Part shown: piece after piece, positions 14,219 through 21,094 of the stretch
Layout: each line of letters starts with the position of its first letter
Position numbering within the stretch: position 1 is the stretch's first letter
IMG/VR virus record: IMGVR_UViG_3300042691_027321
Span: 1 to 31,144 of that record
Length of the DNA: 31,144 bases
Reading direction: 5' to 3' (one strand)
Source of the DNA: a virus
Translations under genes and position numbers: made by a program
Notes under the pieces: generated by a model
What the model was told of the DNA's origin: nothing
The model's database searches: none
The model's input: only the letters and a program-made list of their open reading frames with translations

Positions 14219-14457
14219 GAGGTCCTCAAGCAGCGTTCGGTGATCCGGGTGACGTACCAGTCCGAAGCGCCACCAGCGGGCGCGTAGAGGCGCAGGACGT
14301 CGAGAGCTTCGGCAGCGGTCGCGAACCTGAGCGCGCCGGCGTGCCAGAATTGGCACCAGACCGGCTGCGCGTAGCGGTCGAGGCCCGAGAGGTAGACCTC
14401 GCCCGTCTCCGGCCGGCGGGTGATGCACCACAGGAGCGGCGGGTCGCGGTCGGTCAT
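14215..14457 (-). CDS. Small protein of unknown function
   Basis: An 80-residue protein (MTDRDPPLLWCITRRPETGE) with several tryptophans and aromatic residues (DRYAQPVWCQFWHAGALRFA) and a helical stretch TAAEALDVLRLYAPAG. No known family recognised. It overlaps the resolvase-like gene upstream and the Q-like gene downstream by 4 bases each, so it is translated in the same coupled series. Role unknown; regulation or DNA metabolism would fit the operon. Confidence 0.68.
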   Translation of the reverse strand: MTDRDPPLLWCITRRPETGEVYLSGLDRYAQPVWCQFWHAGALRFATAAEALDVLRLYAPAGGASDWYVTRITERCLRTS

Positions 14458-14786
14458 GGCTCCATGGGCCCCAGCTCGCCGCGGATGAGCGGCAGGGCGT
14501 CCTCGAGGCGCATGACCACAAGCCATTCCTTCCCGTCGCCCCGGCAGGCGACGACGGGCGTGTCGTGTGGCCCGCAAGCCGCGACACACTGCTCGACCCA
14601 CTCGTGGACGGCGATGCCTTTGCGACGCTTGACCTCCCAGGCGAACCGCCCAGTCTGGGTCAGGTCGTGCCCACCGTCGCGGGCCTGCCCGAGCTTGCGG
14701 CGCACCACGAGCCCGAGCTGCTCGCTGAGGATCTTGGCGACCTCGCGTTCGCCGTCCTTGCCCTTCTCGCGCGACCGCCTGCTCAT
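14454..14786 (-). CDS. Holliday-junction resolvase-like nuclease
   Basis: A 110-residue protein with the PD-(D/E)xK nuclease shape: MSRRSREKGKDGEREVAKIL (acid in the first helix), then LGQARDGGHDLTQTGRFAWEVKRR, which has the GGHD aspartate and the ExK lysine pattern, then a strand-helix VVACRGDGKEWLVV. Similar phage proteins are annotated as resolvases resembling archaeal Hjc. It would process branched DNA during replication or before packaging. It is coupled to its neighbours by 4-base overlaps on both sides. Start chosen at the ATG overlapping the small membrane gene. Confidence 0.72.
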   Translation of the reverse strand: MSRRSREKGKDGEREVAKILSEQLGLVVRRKLGQARDGGHDLTQTGRFAWEVKRRKGIAVHEWVEQCVAACGPHDTPVVACRGDGKEWLVVMRLEDALPLIRGELGPMEP

Positions 14787-14923
14787 GACGCCCCCCACAC
14801 GAGCGCGATGACCGCGCGCGCGACGACGATGGCAACGCCGCCGAGGATGCCGAAGAACACGCCGACCGCGGCCCACACCGCGAGGACCTTCAGCCAGCCG
14901 ATCAGGGCGTCGATGGTGCTCAT
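14783..14923 (-). CDS. Small membrane protein
   Basis: A 46-residue protein (MSTIDALIGWLKVLAVWAAV) with a hydrophobic core of about 30 residues (LAVWAAVGVFFGILGGVAIVV) and few charges, so one or two membrane segments. It overlaps the HNH gene upstream (4 bases) and the resolvase-like gene downstream (4 bases), which argues for a real gene despite its size. Function unknown; it lies among replication genes, so a membrane role such as anchoring or host interference is only a guess. Confidence 0.68.
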   Translation of the reverse strand: MSTIDALIGWLKVLAVWAAVGVFFGILGGVAIVVARAVIALVWGAS

Positions 14924-15324
14924 GCGGCGCGCTGCTCGCGTTGAGCCTTGAGCTTCGCGTTGAGGGCTTGGCGATACGCGAGGTATTTCGGCGCGTTGAG
15001 GTTTTCACGCTGCGTTCCCCAGCGGAGGTTCTCAGGCCGGTTGTTGCGCGCGTCCTCGTCCAGGTGCATGCAAACCTGGCCGGGCTGAGGCGGCCCGCTG
15101 AAGGCTTCGCAAACCAGGCGAGCGACCTTGTACGTCCGACGACGAAGGACGTACAGATACCGGCTCCCGTCCCACTGGCCGAACGAGCCGACTCCGCCGT
15201 AGATCCGTGTTCCGCCGTATGGCATCGGCGCGACGCGAGCGCAGGCGCGGACTCGCCCTTGCGATGAGACCTCGATGACCGGCACCGAGGGCACCTGCTT
15301 CCAGATTTCCTGTGCCGCGGACAT
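14920..15324 (-). CDS. HNH endonuclease (NUMOD4/HNH_3 type)
   Basis: A 134-residue protein. The N-terminal half has a NUMOD4-like segment IWKQVPSVPVIEVSSQGRVR, with more VAPMPYGGTRIYGGVGS; the middle has YKVARLVCEAFSG; the core CMHLDEDARNNRPENLRWGT is the HNH_3 signature (His, Asn, Asn). Homing-type nucleases with this make-up spread into phage genomes. The start is an ATG at 15324 overlapping the SSB stop (TGATG); TTG at 15327 is an alternative. Its presence inside a strictly overlapping operon suggests long co-existence with the neighbours. Confidence 0.86.
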   Translation of the reverse strand: MSAAQEIWKQVPSVPVIEVSSQGRVRACARVAPMPYGGTRIYGGVGSFGQWDGSRYLYVLRRRTYKVARLVCEAFSGPPQPGQVCMHLDEDARNNRPENLRWGTQRENLNAPKYLAYRQALNAKLKAQREQRAA

Positions 15325-15752
15325 CAAAATGGAATCTCACTGTCGTCGAACTCGTCGCGCTGCTTCGGCTCGGCCTGCTGCTTCGCCTGGGCGGGGCGCT
15401 CCGAGCGCTGGCCGTCACCCTTGCCGCCGAGCAGCTGCAGCTCGTCGGCGATGATTTCCGTGGTGTAGCGGTCGGCGCCGCTCTTGTCCTGCCACTTCCG
15501 GGTGCGCAGGCGGCCCTCGATGTACACCTGCGAGCCCTTGCGCAGGTACTGCGCGGCGATCTCGGCGAGGCGGCCGAAGAGCGAGACGCGGTGCCACTCG
15601 GTCAGCTCCTTGTCCTCGCCCGTGGTCTTGTCCTTCCACCGCTCCGAGGTCGCGACCGACAGCGAGCAGACGGCGCTGCCGGACGGCAGGTTCTTCAGCT
15701 CGGGGTCCTGCCCGAGGTTTCCGAGGACGATGGCCTTGTTCACTCCGCGCAT
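15324..15752 (-). CDS. ssb: Single-stranded DNA-binding protein
   Basis: A 142-residue SSB with an OB fold: [56 protein letters not shown] and [15 protein letters not shown] glutamine- and lysine-rich linker follows, and the acidic tip DDSEIPF at the C-terminus matches the SSB tail used to recruit replication and repair proteins. AAGGAG lies 8 bases before the ATG at 15752. It would coat single strands during phage replication and aid the RecT/exonuclease pair. The frame is open further upstream only as a shadow of the neighbour. Confidence 0.95.
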   Translation of the reverse strand: MRGVNKAIVLGNLGQDPELKNLPSGSAVCSLSVATSERWKDKTTGEDKELTEWHRVSLFGRLAEIAAQYLRKGSQVYIEGRLRTRKWQDKSGADRYTTEIIADELQLLGGKGDGQRSERPAQAKQQAEPKQRDEFDDSEIPF

Positions 15753-15997
15753 GTCGTGCGCTCCTTGGGTTGCTGGTTGACTGGTTGGCCGTAGACGCGC
15801 TGGAAGAGCTGCGCCCACGTCTCGCAAGACTTGCCCGCGGCGCGCCCGGCGATTGCCATCTCGCGCCCCGAGTTGACGATCGCCGCACGGATGCGCTCGC
15901 GGCGCTCCTCGCGGGTGGTGACGCCGCCGTCCCAGGACATCGGCATCCCGAGCCTGCGGGCCATCCACGCCTCGACGACGAGCTTGTCGCCGTTCAT
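15740..15997 (-). CDS. Small helical protein, unknown function
   Basis: An 85-residue protein ([20 protein letters not shown]) rich in Arg, Glu and Ala, mostly helical: [36 protein letters not shown]. It overlaps the loader gene upstream (4 bases) and the SSB gene downstream by 13 bases. I do not recognise the family; a DNA- or replisome-linked helper would fit the operon. Confidence 0.65.
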   Translation of the reverse strand: MNGDKLVVEAWMARRLGMPMSWDGGVTTREERRERIRAAIVNSGREMAIAGRAAGKSCETWAQLFQRVYGQPVNQQPKERTTCAE

Positions 15998-16521
15998 GCG
16001 GGCCTCCGGATGGTCGGCAGCAGCTCGGCGACCTTGGCCGGGCCGGTGACGCGGCCGCGCCACGTCGAGCTCGGCCCCGCGATCGCGGGCAGCTGCTCGC
16101 GGATCTCGACGCGCTGCTCGAGCTCGCGGAAGGCTTCGCCGAAGCGGCGCTCGAGGAACTGCAGGCTGTCGGCGTAGGCGCCCGCGATGACCGGCCATCC
16201 GCCGATTGCCTGGACGGCGCGCTCAACCTCGGGCACCGCGGGTCCTGCGCGCCATGCCCCGCGCGCGTGCTGCAGCGCTGCGGCCCACGCCTCGCCTGCG
16301 GTCATGCGTCCGGCCTTGCGCAGGTCGGTGAAGTCCGCCGGGCGCGGCATGAACCGCGAGTGCGCCAGCAGGTGCCCCGCCGCCTGCTCGAACTCGGCGA
16401 GCGGCCAGTCGCGCAGGGCGAGCCAGTACGCGTCGAGCAGCGGGCCGTCGAGCTCGCGCTCGTAGACCTTCGAGAGGCCGGCCAGCACGGCGCGGAAGCG
16501 GGTGAAGTCGTCAGCCTGCAT
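15994..16521 (-). CDS. Probable DnaB helicase loader
   Basis: A 175-residue helical protein ([20 protein letters not shown]). It has the pattern of G39P/lambda P-like loaders: a helix, then [37 protein letters not shown], where the FMPRPADF turn is typical, then a variable C-terminus. The loader brings the host helicase to the origin bound by the initiator, encoded immediately upstream with an 11-base overlap. The family call rests on pattern and position, so a different replication factor remains possible. Confidence 0.55.
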   Translation of the reverse strand: MQADDFTRFRAVLAGLSKVYERELDGPLLDAYWLALRDWPLAEFEQAAGHLLAHSRFMPRPADFTDLRKAGRMTAGEAWAAALQHARGAWRAGPAVPEVERAVQAIGGWPVIAGAYADSLQFLERRFGEAFRELEQRVEIREQLPAIAGPSSTWRGRVTGPAKVAELLPTIRRPA

Positions 16522-17308
16522 CGCGGAGCTCCGGCGGTCGCCAGTTGGCCGTGCGGTCGACGTTCGCGCGGGTGAGCTTCGACAGGTCGGTGCGCGGCGG
16601 GTCGCGGTAGAAGCGCAGCCCGGCGTCGATGTGCTTGGCGTCGCGCAGCAGCAGCTCGATCGCGTCGTACACGGTCGAGCGGTCGTTCTGGCCCATGTGG
16701 TGGGGCGAGTTCTTGTAGCCGCTGATTGCCTGGCAGAGGTCGGCCTCGGGGTAGGCCTTGAGGGCGTCGCGGATCAGCTTGCGGCGCTTGGCGTCGAGCT
16801 TGGCGGCCGGGTGGTTGTGCACCGAGCGCCAGTGGTCGAACACGCGCTGGACGACCTCGCGGTCGGGCGTCTCGCCCGACAGAGGTTCCGAAGGAACCTC
16901 AGTACTCCTATCCCTTCCTATCCTATCCATATCAGGCGCGAGGGTTCCCGAATCACTCGCGAGGATTCGCGAACCTTCGCGAGGACCGGGGAGCTTGGAC
17001 GCGGTCGGGTGGTCAATTCGCTGGTGATTCCGCCACTTGGACACCTGCAGGTAGGTGGAGCCGTCGACGGTGTAGCGCTCGATGCACTGCTCGCGCTCGA
17101 GCTCGACCAGCCAGCCCTCGATCTTCTTCGGCGCGTCGTCGTCGTAGGGGTAGAGAAGGCTCGCGAGCATTCGCGAGGCCGCGCGAGTCCTCCCGTCGTC
17201 ATCGCAAACGGTCCAGAGCAGAACGAAGAGAAGCCGAGCCTCTCGCGAGACTCGGCCCATGCTCTCGGACTGCGGGAACTCGGGTTTGATGGATCTGATC
17301 CGTGGCAT
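16511..17308 (-). CDS. Phage replication initiator (O-like)
   Basis: A 265-residue protein beginning MPRIRSIKPEFPQSESMGRV, the conserved opening of a phage replication protein group with a winged-helix N-terminus (REARLLFVLLWTVCDDDGR, then SLLYPYDDDAPKKIEGWLV and YLQVSKWRNHQRIDHPT). A low-complexity linker follows at about residues 105-145, and the C-terminal region (VFDHWRSVHNHPAAKLDAKR) is helical, as for helicase-loader recruitment. GAGG stands 5 bases before the ATG. In lambda-like phages the origin often lies inside this gene; I could not see clear iterons. Located directly after the Cro-like gene. Confidence 0.8.
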   Translation of the reverse strand: MPRIRSIKPEFPQSESMGRVSREARLLFVLLWTVCDDDGRTRAASRMLASLLYPYDDDAPKKIEGWLVELEREQCIERYTVDGSTYLQVSKWRNHQRIDHPTASKLPGPREGSRILASDSGTLAPDMDRIGRDRSTEVPSEPLSGETPDREVVQRVFDHWRSVHNHPAAKLDAKRRKLIRDALKAYPEADLCQAISGYKNSPHHMGQNDRSTVYDAIELLLRDAKHIDAGLRFYRDPPRTDLSKLTRANVDRTANWRPPELRDAG

Positions 17309-17323
17309 CGGCTCCTCGTGGGG

Positions 17324-17596
17324 TCAGGTCGCCCTGGCCGCCCCTTTCGGGTGCGGCGCCCGCGAACGGGCTCGGACAGGGCGGGGTTCGGTGGTGGGTC
17401 GGCGGCGGGCCTCGGCGGCCAGCTGCTTGCGGTAGAGAGCGTCGAGCTCGAGCGCAGCGTCGCCGCGAGGCTTCTGCGTCCGGCCGCGCTCGATGTCGCA
17501 GACGGCCGACGTGGAAAGACCGACCAACGCGCCAATGGCGGCGTGGGTCATTCCTGCGGCGCGCAGCGCCTTGATTCGGGTGGACCAGGTAACCAT
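17324..17596 (-). CDS. Cro-like HTH regulator, probably leaderless
   Basis: A 90-residue protein with a helix-turn-helix: STRIKALRAAGMTHAAIGAL, VGLSTSAVCDIERGR, then a basic low-complexity tail. As the first gene of the divergent operon facing the repressor gene, it matches Cro. The ATG at 17596 has no ribosome site, and the predicted start of transcription is at about 17597, so the mRNA would be leaderless. The open frame runs upstream to 17638 through the promoter and operators, so that part cannot be coding. Low-confidence point: a GTG or internal start could be used instead. Confidence 0.7.
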   Translation of the reverse strand: MVTWSTRIKALRAAGMTHAAIGALVGLSTSAVCDIERGRTQKPRGDAALELDALYRKQLAAEARRRPTTEPRPVRARSRAPHPKGAARAT

Positions 17597-17603
17597 ATAG
17601 GGA

Positions 17604-17632
17604 GTTTTACGGGATAGCGTAATGACTGTCAA
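17604..17632 (-). promoter_or_regulatory. Early promoter PR-like, minus strand
   Basis: On the minus strand, -35 TTGACA (17632-17627), exactly 17 bases, -10 TAAAAC (17609-17604). Predicted start near 17597, one base before the Cro-like ATG. Operator 17607-17622 overlaps the -10 by 3 bases and operator 17630-17645 overlaps the -35 by 3, the same geometry as at the other promoter. Confidence 0.75.
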
Positions 17633-17678
17633 CGGCATAGCGTAGGGAATCTGTGTCCTACTTCACGGAGTTCCGTAA
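17607..17678. promoter_or_regulatory. Repressor operator cluster with three sites
   Basis: Three 16-bp sites share ACGG-N5-CGT: 17607-17622 (TTACGGGATAGCGTAA), 17630-17645 (CAACGGCATAGCGTAG) and 17663-17678 (TCACGGAGTTCCGTAA). The first is nearly symmetric, arms TTACG and CGTAA. The first two start 23 bases apart and cover the minus-strand promoter; the third lies nearer the repressor gene and may tune its own promoter. Binding by the protein at 17702-18115 is inferred. Confidence 0.75.
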
Positions 17679-17701
17679 CCGGACGGGGTACGGTGAGAGC
17701 C

Positions 17702-18115
17702 ATGAACACGACAGGCGAACGAATCAAGGCCCGGCGCGAGGAGCTGCAGATGACCGTTGCGGCCCTGGCGAAGGCTGCCGGCATCGCGCCGACGACGCTC
17801 TACGACCTCGAGCGCGGCGACCAGAAGTCGACCACGAAGCTGCACCGCATCGCTGCGGTGCTCGGCCTCTCTACCGATTGGGTCGAGACAGGCCGAGGCG
17901 CGCGACTACTGGAAACGCCGAGGGTTTCGGACGCGCGAGCGCACTACAGCGTGCACGGTTTCATGATGACACCCGAGGCCGCGCGCGTCGCGGCCGAGTG
18001 GGAGAAGCTCGACGAGCCCATGCGCTCGCAGGTGGCGCTGATCATCGAATCGCTGGTCGCGACCCAGATCCGCTCAAAGCGCAAGCGCCCCGCGCTGCAC
18101 ACCGCCGCAACCTGA
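17702..18115 (+). CDS. Repressor (CI-like), short form without S24 domain
   Basis: A 137-residue HTH protein. The N-terminal HTH spans about residues 5-60: ERIKARREELQMTVAALAKA, AGIAPTTLYDLERGDQ, TKLHRIAAVLGLSTDW. The C-terminal 70 residues (HGFMMTPEAARVAAEWEKLD, RSQVALIIESLVATQI) are helical and lack the Ser-Lys dyad and Ala-Gly cleavage site of LexA-like repressors. So SOS self-cleavage is not evident, and induction may need another route. It is flanked by two operator clusters and transcribed toward the recombination operon, in the place of lambda cI. The ATG at 17702 has a weak GAG before it. Confidence 0.8.
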   Translation: MNTTGERIKARREELQMTVAALAKAAGIAPTTLYDLERGDQKSTTKLHRIAAVLGLSTDWVETGRGARLLETPRVSDARAHYSVHGFMMTPEAARVAAEWEKLDEPMRSQVALIIESLVATQIRSKRKRPALHTAAT

Positions 18116-18161
18116 CCCGATAAGGGCGCGTCCGCCGCCCTGCCGTCCGCGTGGCGGTCAA

Positions 18162-18200
18162 TTACGGGATACCGTTGACATACATTACGGGAAGCCGTAC
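18162..18200. promoter_or_regulatory. Second repressor operator cluster, two sites
   Basis: Two sites with ACGG-N5-CGT: 18162-18177 (TTACGGGATACCGTTG) and 18185-18200 (TTACGGGAAGCCGTAC), starting 23 bases apart. They sit over the plus-strand promoter at 18175-18203 with the same 3-base overlaps of -35 and -10 as in the first cluster. Confidence 0.77.
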
Positions 18201-18203
18201 TGT
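18175..18203 (+). promoter_or_regulatory. Early promoter PL-like, plus strand
   Basis: Consensus -35 TTGACA (18175-18180), a 17-base spacer and -10 TACTGT (18198-18203). It predicts a start at about 18210 and reads into the recombination/integrase operon. The -10 matches the consensus at three of six positions. Confidence 0.7.
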
Positions 18204-18212
18204 TCTCGACAC

Positions 18213-18229
18213 CCCCGGACGGTCCGGGG
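18213..18229 (+). other. GC hairpin in early leader
   Basis: CCCCGG-ACGGT-CCGGGG forms a 6-bp stem, 5-base loop hairpin at the expected 5' end of the early transcript, ending 8 bases before the GGAGG of the first gene. No T run follows, so it is not an intrinsic terminator; a role in mRNA stability or antitermination is possible. Confidence 0.5.
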
Positions 18230-18247
18230 CCCTGTTGGAGGACAGAG

Positions 18248-18445
18248 ATGAGCAACGAAGCTTTCGACTGGCTGCTGCTGCTGTGCGGGTGGTTCGCGCT
18301 GCTCGGCCTCGGTGCCGCAGCGCTCGGCGCATACGAGTGGTGGCTGCGTCATCGCAGCCGTGAGGTGCTGCCGAAGCCCGGCGGCCGCGCGCGGATCTAC
18401 CGCGCCGACCCGCCGTCGGTTTCGCGCTGGGGGAGCACCCGATGA
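18248..18445 (+). CDS. Small membrane protein, first early gene
   Basis: A 65-residue protein. Residues about 8-31 (WLLLLCGWFALLGLGAAALG) form one membrane helix, then a basic segment (RHRSREVLPKPGGR) likely on the inner face. GGAGG lies 6 bases before the ATG, a strong site. It is first in the early operon, the position where lambda N and host-takeover genes lie, but it does not resemble N (no arginine-rich RNA-binding N-terminus). Function unknown. Confidence 0.7.
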   Translation: MSNEAFDWLLLLCGWFALLGLGAAALGAYEWWLRHRSREVLPKPGGRARIYRADPPSVSRWGSTR

Positions 18446-18786
18446 AAGCGCGCACCAAGACCTGCTCGGCCTGCGGCGAAGACCTGCCGCTCGTAGTGTT
18501 CCGCAAGGTCGGCCGCGGCCTGAGCAAGACCTGCTCGGGCTGCGAAAGCGGCGCGTCTGCCGCTGAGGAACCCGCCGCCGAGCCCAACGTCCTCCTACAG
18601 ATCCGCCCGGGCTACGAGCTGCGGGTGTGGGTGGACGGTGACGGCGACCTTGTGCTCGCCCAAGAGACGGCCGAGGGCGAGTCCCGGATCTATCTCGGCG
18701 AGAGCCAGGTGAAGCAGCTCGCCGAGTTCCTCTCGCCGGTGAAATCCGGGGAGGAGTGGAGCCCCGCGACGGAAACCGAGTCGTGA
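18442..18786 (+). CDS. Small zinc-finger protein
   Basis: A 114-residue protein starting MKARTKTCSACGEDLPLVVF with CSAC (residues 8-11) and CSGC (about 31-34), a two-pair cysteine finger. A Pro/Ala/Glu linker follows, then a beta-rich segment LLQIRPGYELRVWVDGDGDL and an amphipathic helix (GESQVKQLAEFLSPV). The ATG overlaps the previous stop by 4 bases. I recognise no family beyond the zinc ribbon; host-factor or nucleic acid binding is plausible. Confidence 0.68.
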   Translation: MKARTKTCSACGEDLPLVVFRKVGRGLSKTCSGCESGASAAEEPAAEPNVLLQIRPGYELRVWVDGDGDLVLAQETAEGESRIYLGESQVKQLAEFLSPVKSGEEWSPATETES

Positions 18787-18986
18787 GCGCGCCCGACCTC
18801 GCCTGGGCCCGGTTCCGCGACCGCCTCGCCGACGCCGTCGTCGCAGGCCTGCTGCCCGCGCCGCCGCCCGTCGCCGTCCAGCTCGACGGCATCACCGTCG
18901 GCGAGCTGCTCGCCGCTCTCAAGTTCACCGGCATCGTCGCATCGAACCGCGACGGCGCCCTCGTCCTTCACCGCAGGGGAATCTGA
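18783..18986 (+). CDS. Small helical protein
   Basis: A 67-residue protein (GTG start, MSAPDLAWARFRDRLADAVV). It has an N-terminal helix, a Pro-rich middle (LLPAPPPVAVQLDG) and a second helix-like region (GELLAALKFTGIV). The GTG overlaps the previous stop (GTGA) and the gene ends where the exonuclease ATG begins (TGATG). The coordinated ends support a real gene. No family recognised. Confidence 0.6.
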   Translation: MSAPDLAWARFRDRLADAVVAGLLPAPPPVAVQLDGITVGELLAALKFTGIVASNRDGALVLHRRGI

Positions 18987-19603
18987 TGCTCGCAGAACAA
19001 CGATCCGCCGATTGGTTCGCCGCCCGCCTTGGCTGCGCGACCGCCTCGTCCTTCAAGAACGTCCTCGCCAAGCTCAAGAACGGCAAGCCCGCGCAGGCGC
19101 GCGAGTCGTACCTGATCGAGATTGTGACCGAGCGGCTGACCGGGCAGCCGGTGCCGCACTTCACGACGGCCGCCATGCAGTGGGGCATCGACAACGAGCC
19201 CGCAGCGCGCATCGAGTACGAGTTCCGCACCGAGCGCGTGGTCGAGGAGACCGGGTTCATCCGTCACCCGTCCATCCTCGCCGGCGCCTCGCCCGACGGC
19301 CTCGTCGAGGCCGATGGCGGCATCGAGATCAAGTGCCCGAGCAGCACGACGCACGTCCAGACGCTGCTGACGGGGATGCCCGAGGAGCACATGCCGCAGC
19401 TGCAGGGCGCCATGTGGATCACGGGCCGGAAGTGGTGGGACTTCGTGTCCTACGACCCGCGGATGCCGAAGGACCTGCAGATCTACATCGAGCGCATCGA
19501 GCGCAACGACATCTTCATCGCGGGGCTCGACGCCGAGGTCCGCGCCTTTCTCGCTGAGGTCGACAGCACCGTCGACCAGCTCACCCGGAGGAACGCAGCA
19601 TGA
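18986..19603 (+). CDS. YqaJ/lambda-type exonuclease
   Basis: A 205-residue PD-(D/E)xK recombinase nuclease that would resect double-strand ends for annealing by the RecT gene next door. Markers: MLAEQRSADWFAARLGCATAS (active site arginine helix), PHFTTAAMQWGIDNEPAAR (glutamate), FIRHPSILAGASPDGLV (aspartate) and GIEIKCPSS (ExK), with later MPQLQGAMWITGRKWWDF. The size is close to phage YqaJ exonucleases. The ATG overlaps the previous stop and has AGGGGA at 5 bases. A 4-base overlap joins it to the annealing gene. Confidence 0.92.
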   Translation: MLAEQRSADWFAARLGCATASSFKNVLAKLKNGKPAQARESYLIEIVTERLTGQPVPHFTTAAMQWGIDNEPAARIEYEFRTERVVEETGFIRHPSILAGASPDGLVEADGGIEIKCPSSTTHVQTLLTGMPEEHMPQLQGAMWITGRKWWDFVSYDPRMPKDLQIYIERIERNDIFIAGLDAEVRAFLAEVDSTVDQLTRRNAA

Positions 19604-20328
19604 CCCATACCACCGCACTCTCGACCGCCATCGGATTCAGCGACGTCGAGCGCATGGCGAACGCCGTCGCGAAGTCCGGCCTCTTCGGAGTCCGGACGCC
19701 CGACCAGGCGCTGTCGCTGATGCTGATCGCGCAGGCCGAGGGCCTGCACCCGGCGCTCGCCGCGCGCGACTACCACGTCATCAACGGCAAGCCGACGCTC
19801 AAGTCCGACGCCCTGCTCGCGCGGTTCCAGGCGAACGGTGGCCGCGTCGAGTGGACCGAGTACACCGACAAGGCGGTCTCCGCCAAGGTCGGCCACCCGC
19901 AGGGCGGCACCGTCGAGATCCGCTGGACCATCGAGCAGGCCGAGCGCGCCGGCCTGACCCGGAATGCGACTTGGAAGTCCTACCCCCGGCAGATGCTCCG
20001 CGCGCGCGTGATCTCCGAAGGCGTCCGCGCAGTGTTCCCGGGCGTCGCCGTCGGCGTCTACACCTCCGAAGAGGTGCAGGACATGACGGCCGCGACCGCG
20101 AGCTCGGTGGCGGTCGCCGACGAGCCTGTCGTGGCGAGCCCGGTGCAGCTCGTGCGCGAGGCCCCGGACGTCGACACGCTCAAGACCCGCTACCGCGACG
20201 CGATCGTCGTCGCGCGGAAGGCGAAGGACAAAGACCTCGAGGCGCAGCTGTCGGCCGCGAAGGATGCGCGCAAGTCCGAGCTGGAGGCCATCGACGCGGA
20301 GCCCGCCGACCAGCCGGAGGCCGCATGA
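19600..20328 (+). CDS. recT: RecT family single-strand annealing protein
   Basis: A 242-residue protein pairing with the exonuclease for homologous recombination of phage DNA. It carries the RecT pattern QALSLMLIAQAEGLHPALAAR, DYHVINGKPTLKSDALLARFQ, ANGGRVEWTEYTD, EIRWTIEQAERAGLT, SYPRQMLRARVISEGVRAVF and VGVYTSEEVQD. The C-terminus is Ala/Lys/Glu-rich and probably disordered. The ATG overlaps the exonuclease stop by 4 bases. The exo-RecT pair is the counterpart of lambda exo-bet. Confidence 0.9.
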   Translation: MTHTTALSTAIGFSDVERMANAVAKSGLFGVRTPDQALSLMLIAQAEGLHPALAARDYHVINGKPTLKSDALLARFQANGGRVEWTEYTDKAVSAKVGHPQGGTVEIRWTIEQAERAGLTRNATWKSYPRQMLRARVISEGVRAVFPGVAVGVYTSEEVQDMTAATASSVAVADEPVVASPVQLVREAPDVDTLKTRYRDAIVVARKAKDKDLEAQLSAAKDARKSELEAIDAEPADQPEAA

Positions 20329-20543
20329 GCGCCTCGCAGACCGAGCAGATCCGGAAGGCGCTGCTCTCAGGCGCCGAGATCACGCCGCTCGAGGCCCTGC
20401 AGCGGTTCGGCTGCCTGCGCCTTGCCGCGCGCGTCGCGGACCTGCGCGCCGAGGGCCTGCAGGTCGAGACGGTCGCCGACCAGGCGAACGGCAAGCGGTT
20501 CGCCAGGTACCGGCTCGCGAGCCCGCAGCGGGTGCTGCTGTGA
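20325..20543 (+). CDS. Small HTH-like protein
   Basis: A 72-residue protein (MSASQTEQIRKALLSGAEIT). Residues 20-55 (TPLEALQRFGCLRLAARVAD, LRAEGLQVETV) resemble the winged HTH found in small phage proteins that follow RecT (helix-turn-helix domain of the HTH_39 sort). It ends in RYRLASPQRVLL. Coupled to both neighbours by 4-base overlaps. A DNA-binding role is likely; target unknown. Confidence 0.68.
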   Translation: MSASQTEQIRKALLSGAEITPLEALQRFGCLRLAARVADLRAEGLQVETVADQANGKRFARYRLASPQRVLL

Positions 20544-20650
20544 TCGAGCTCGGGCTGCTCGCCGGCGTTGTCGAGGCGCTGTCCGAGGTCTTCGCGATGT
20601 TCGCGATTGTCCTCGCCCTCGCCGTCGCGCTGCGGTGGCTCATGAAGTGA
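20540..20650 (+). CDS. Tiny membrane protein
   Basis: A 36-residue protein starting at GTG (MIELGLLAGVVEALSEVFAM) with one hydrophobic segment (FAIVLALAVALRWLMK) and a basic end. It overlaps both neighbours by 4 bases (GTGA at start and end), which is the chief reason to believe in it. Function unknown. Confidence 0.55.
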   Translation: MIELGLLAGVVEALSEVFAMFAIVLALAVALRWLMK

Positions 20651-20799
20651 CCCTCCCCCGAGCCCAACGGGACAAGGACGCCGCGTCGGCCGGCGTGTGG
20701 GCAGCCGACACCTACCCCCGCTCGAGGTGCGCGAGATCTGTCTGCCGAGGCCGGCCCGGACGCACCAGCCGGAACTGGAGGAACCATGCTTGTCGATGA
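20647..20799 (+). CDS. Possible small basic protein
   Basis: A 50-residue frame from a GTG that overlaps the previous stop (GTGA) and ends 14 bases inside the next gene. Its composition is Arg/Cys-rich (RSRCARSVCRGRPGR), unlike the neighbours, so it could be a shadow; the overlap pattern is the only support. The alternative is that this 136-base stretch is a spacer carrying the GGAGG of the next gene. Confidence 0.32.
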   Translation: MTLPRAQRDKDAASAGVWAADTYPRSRCARSVCRGRPGRTSRNWRNHACR

Positions 20800-21094
20800 C
20801 GGAGTGTTCGAGGCGCTGGCCGAGCTCGATGCCGAGCCGCCCGCGCCGACCGTGGAGCAGGCCATCGCCCGCATCCACGCCAAGGGCCTCGGGACCGAGG
20901 CGACCGTGCTGCTCGGCCGAGGCGACGCCGCTTGGTCGATGCTGCGCTCGCTGCGCGACGCGCTGCGGCGGCTCGACCCTGCCTGGTGCGCGACGCACGG
21001 GCAGGAGCAGATCAGCGACGAGGATCTCGACAAGGCAATCGCGACGCTCGAGGACCTGCTCGAGGATCACGACGCGCACGGGGTGGAGCCGTGA
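20786..21094 (+). CDS. Small acidic helical protein
   Basis: A 102-residue acidic protein (MLVDDGVFEALAELDAEPPA) with GGAGG 4 bases before the ATG. It has helices EQAIARIHAKGLGTEATVLL, AWSMLRSLRDALRRLDPAW and DLDKAIATLEDLLEDHD. Phages often carry such small acidic helical proteins as inhibitors or adaptors, but I cannot name a family. Its strong ribosome site is unlike its coupled neighbours, so it may be expressed at a higher level. Confidence 0.68.
   Translation: MLVDDGVFEALAELDAEPPAPTVEQAIARIHAKGLGTEATVLLGRGDAAWSMLRSLRDALRRLDPAWCATHGQEQISDEDLDKAIATLEDLLEDHDAHGVEP

Noticed and set aside
18213-18229. The hairpin after the plus-strand early promoter as an intrinsic terminator
   Set aside because: No T run follows the stem, so intrinsic termination is unlikely.
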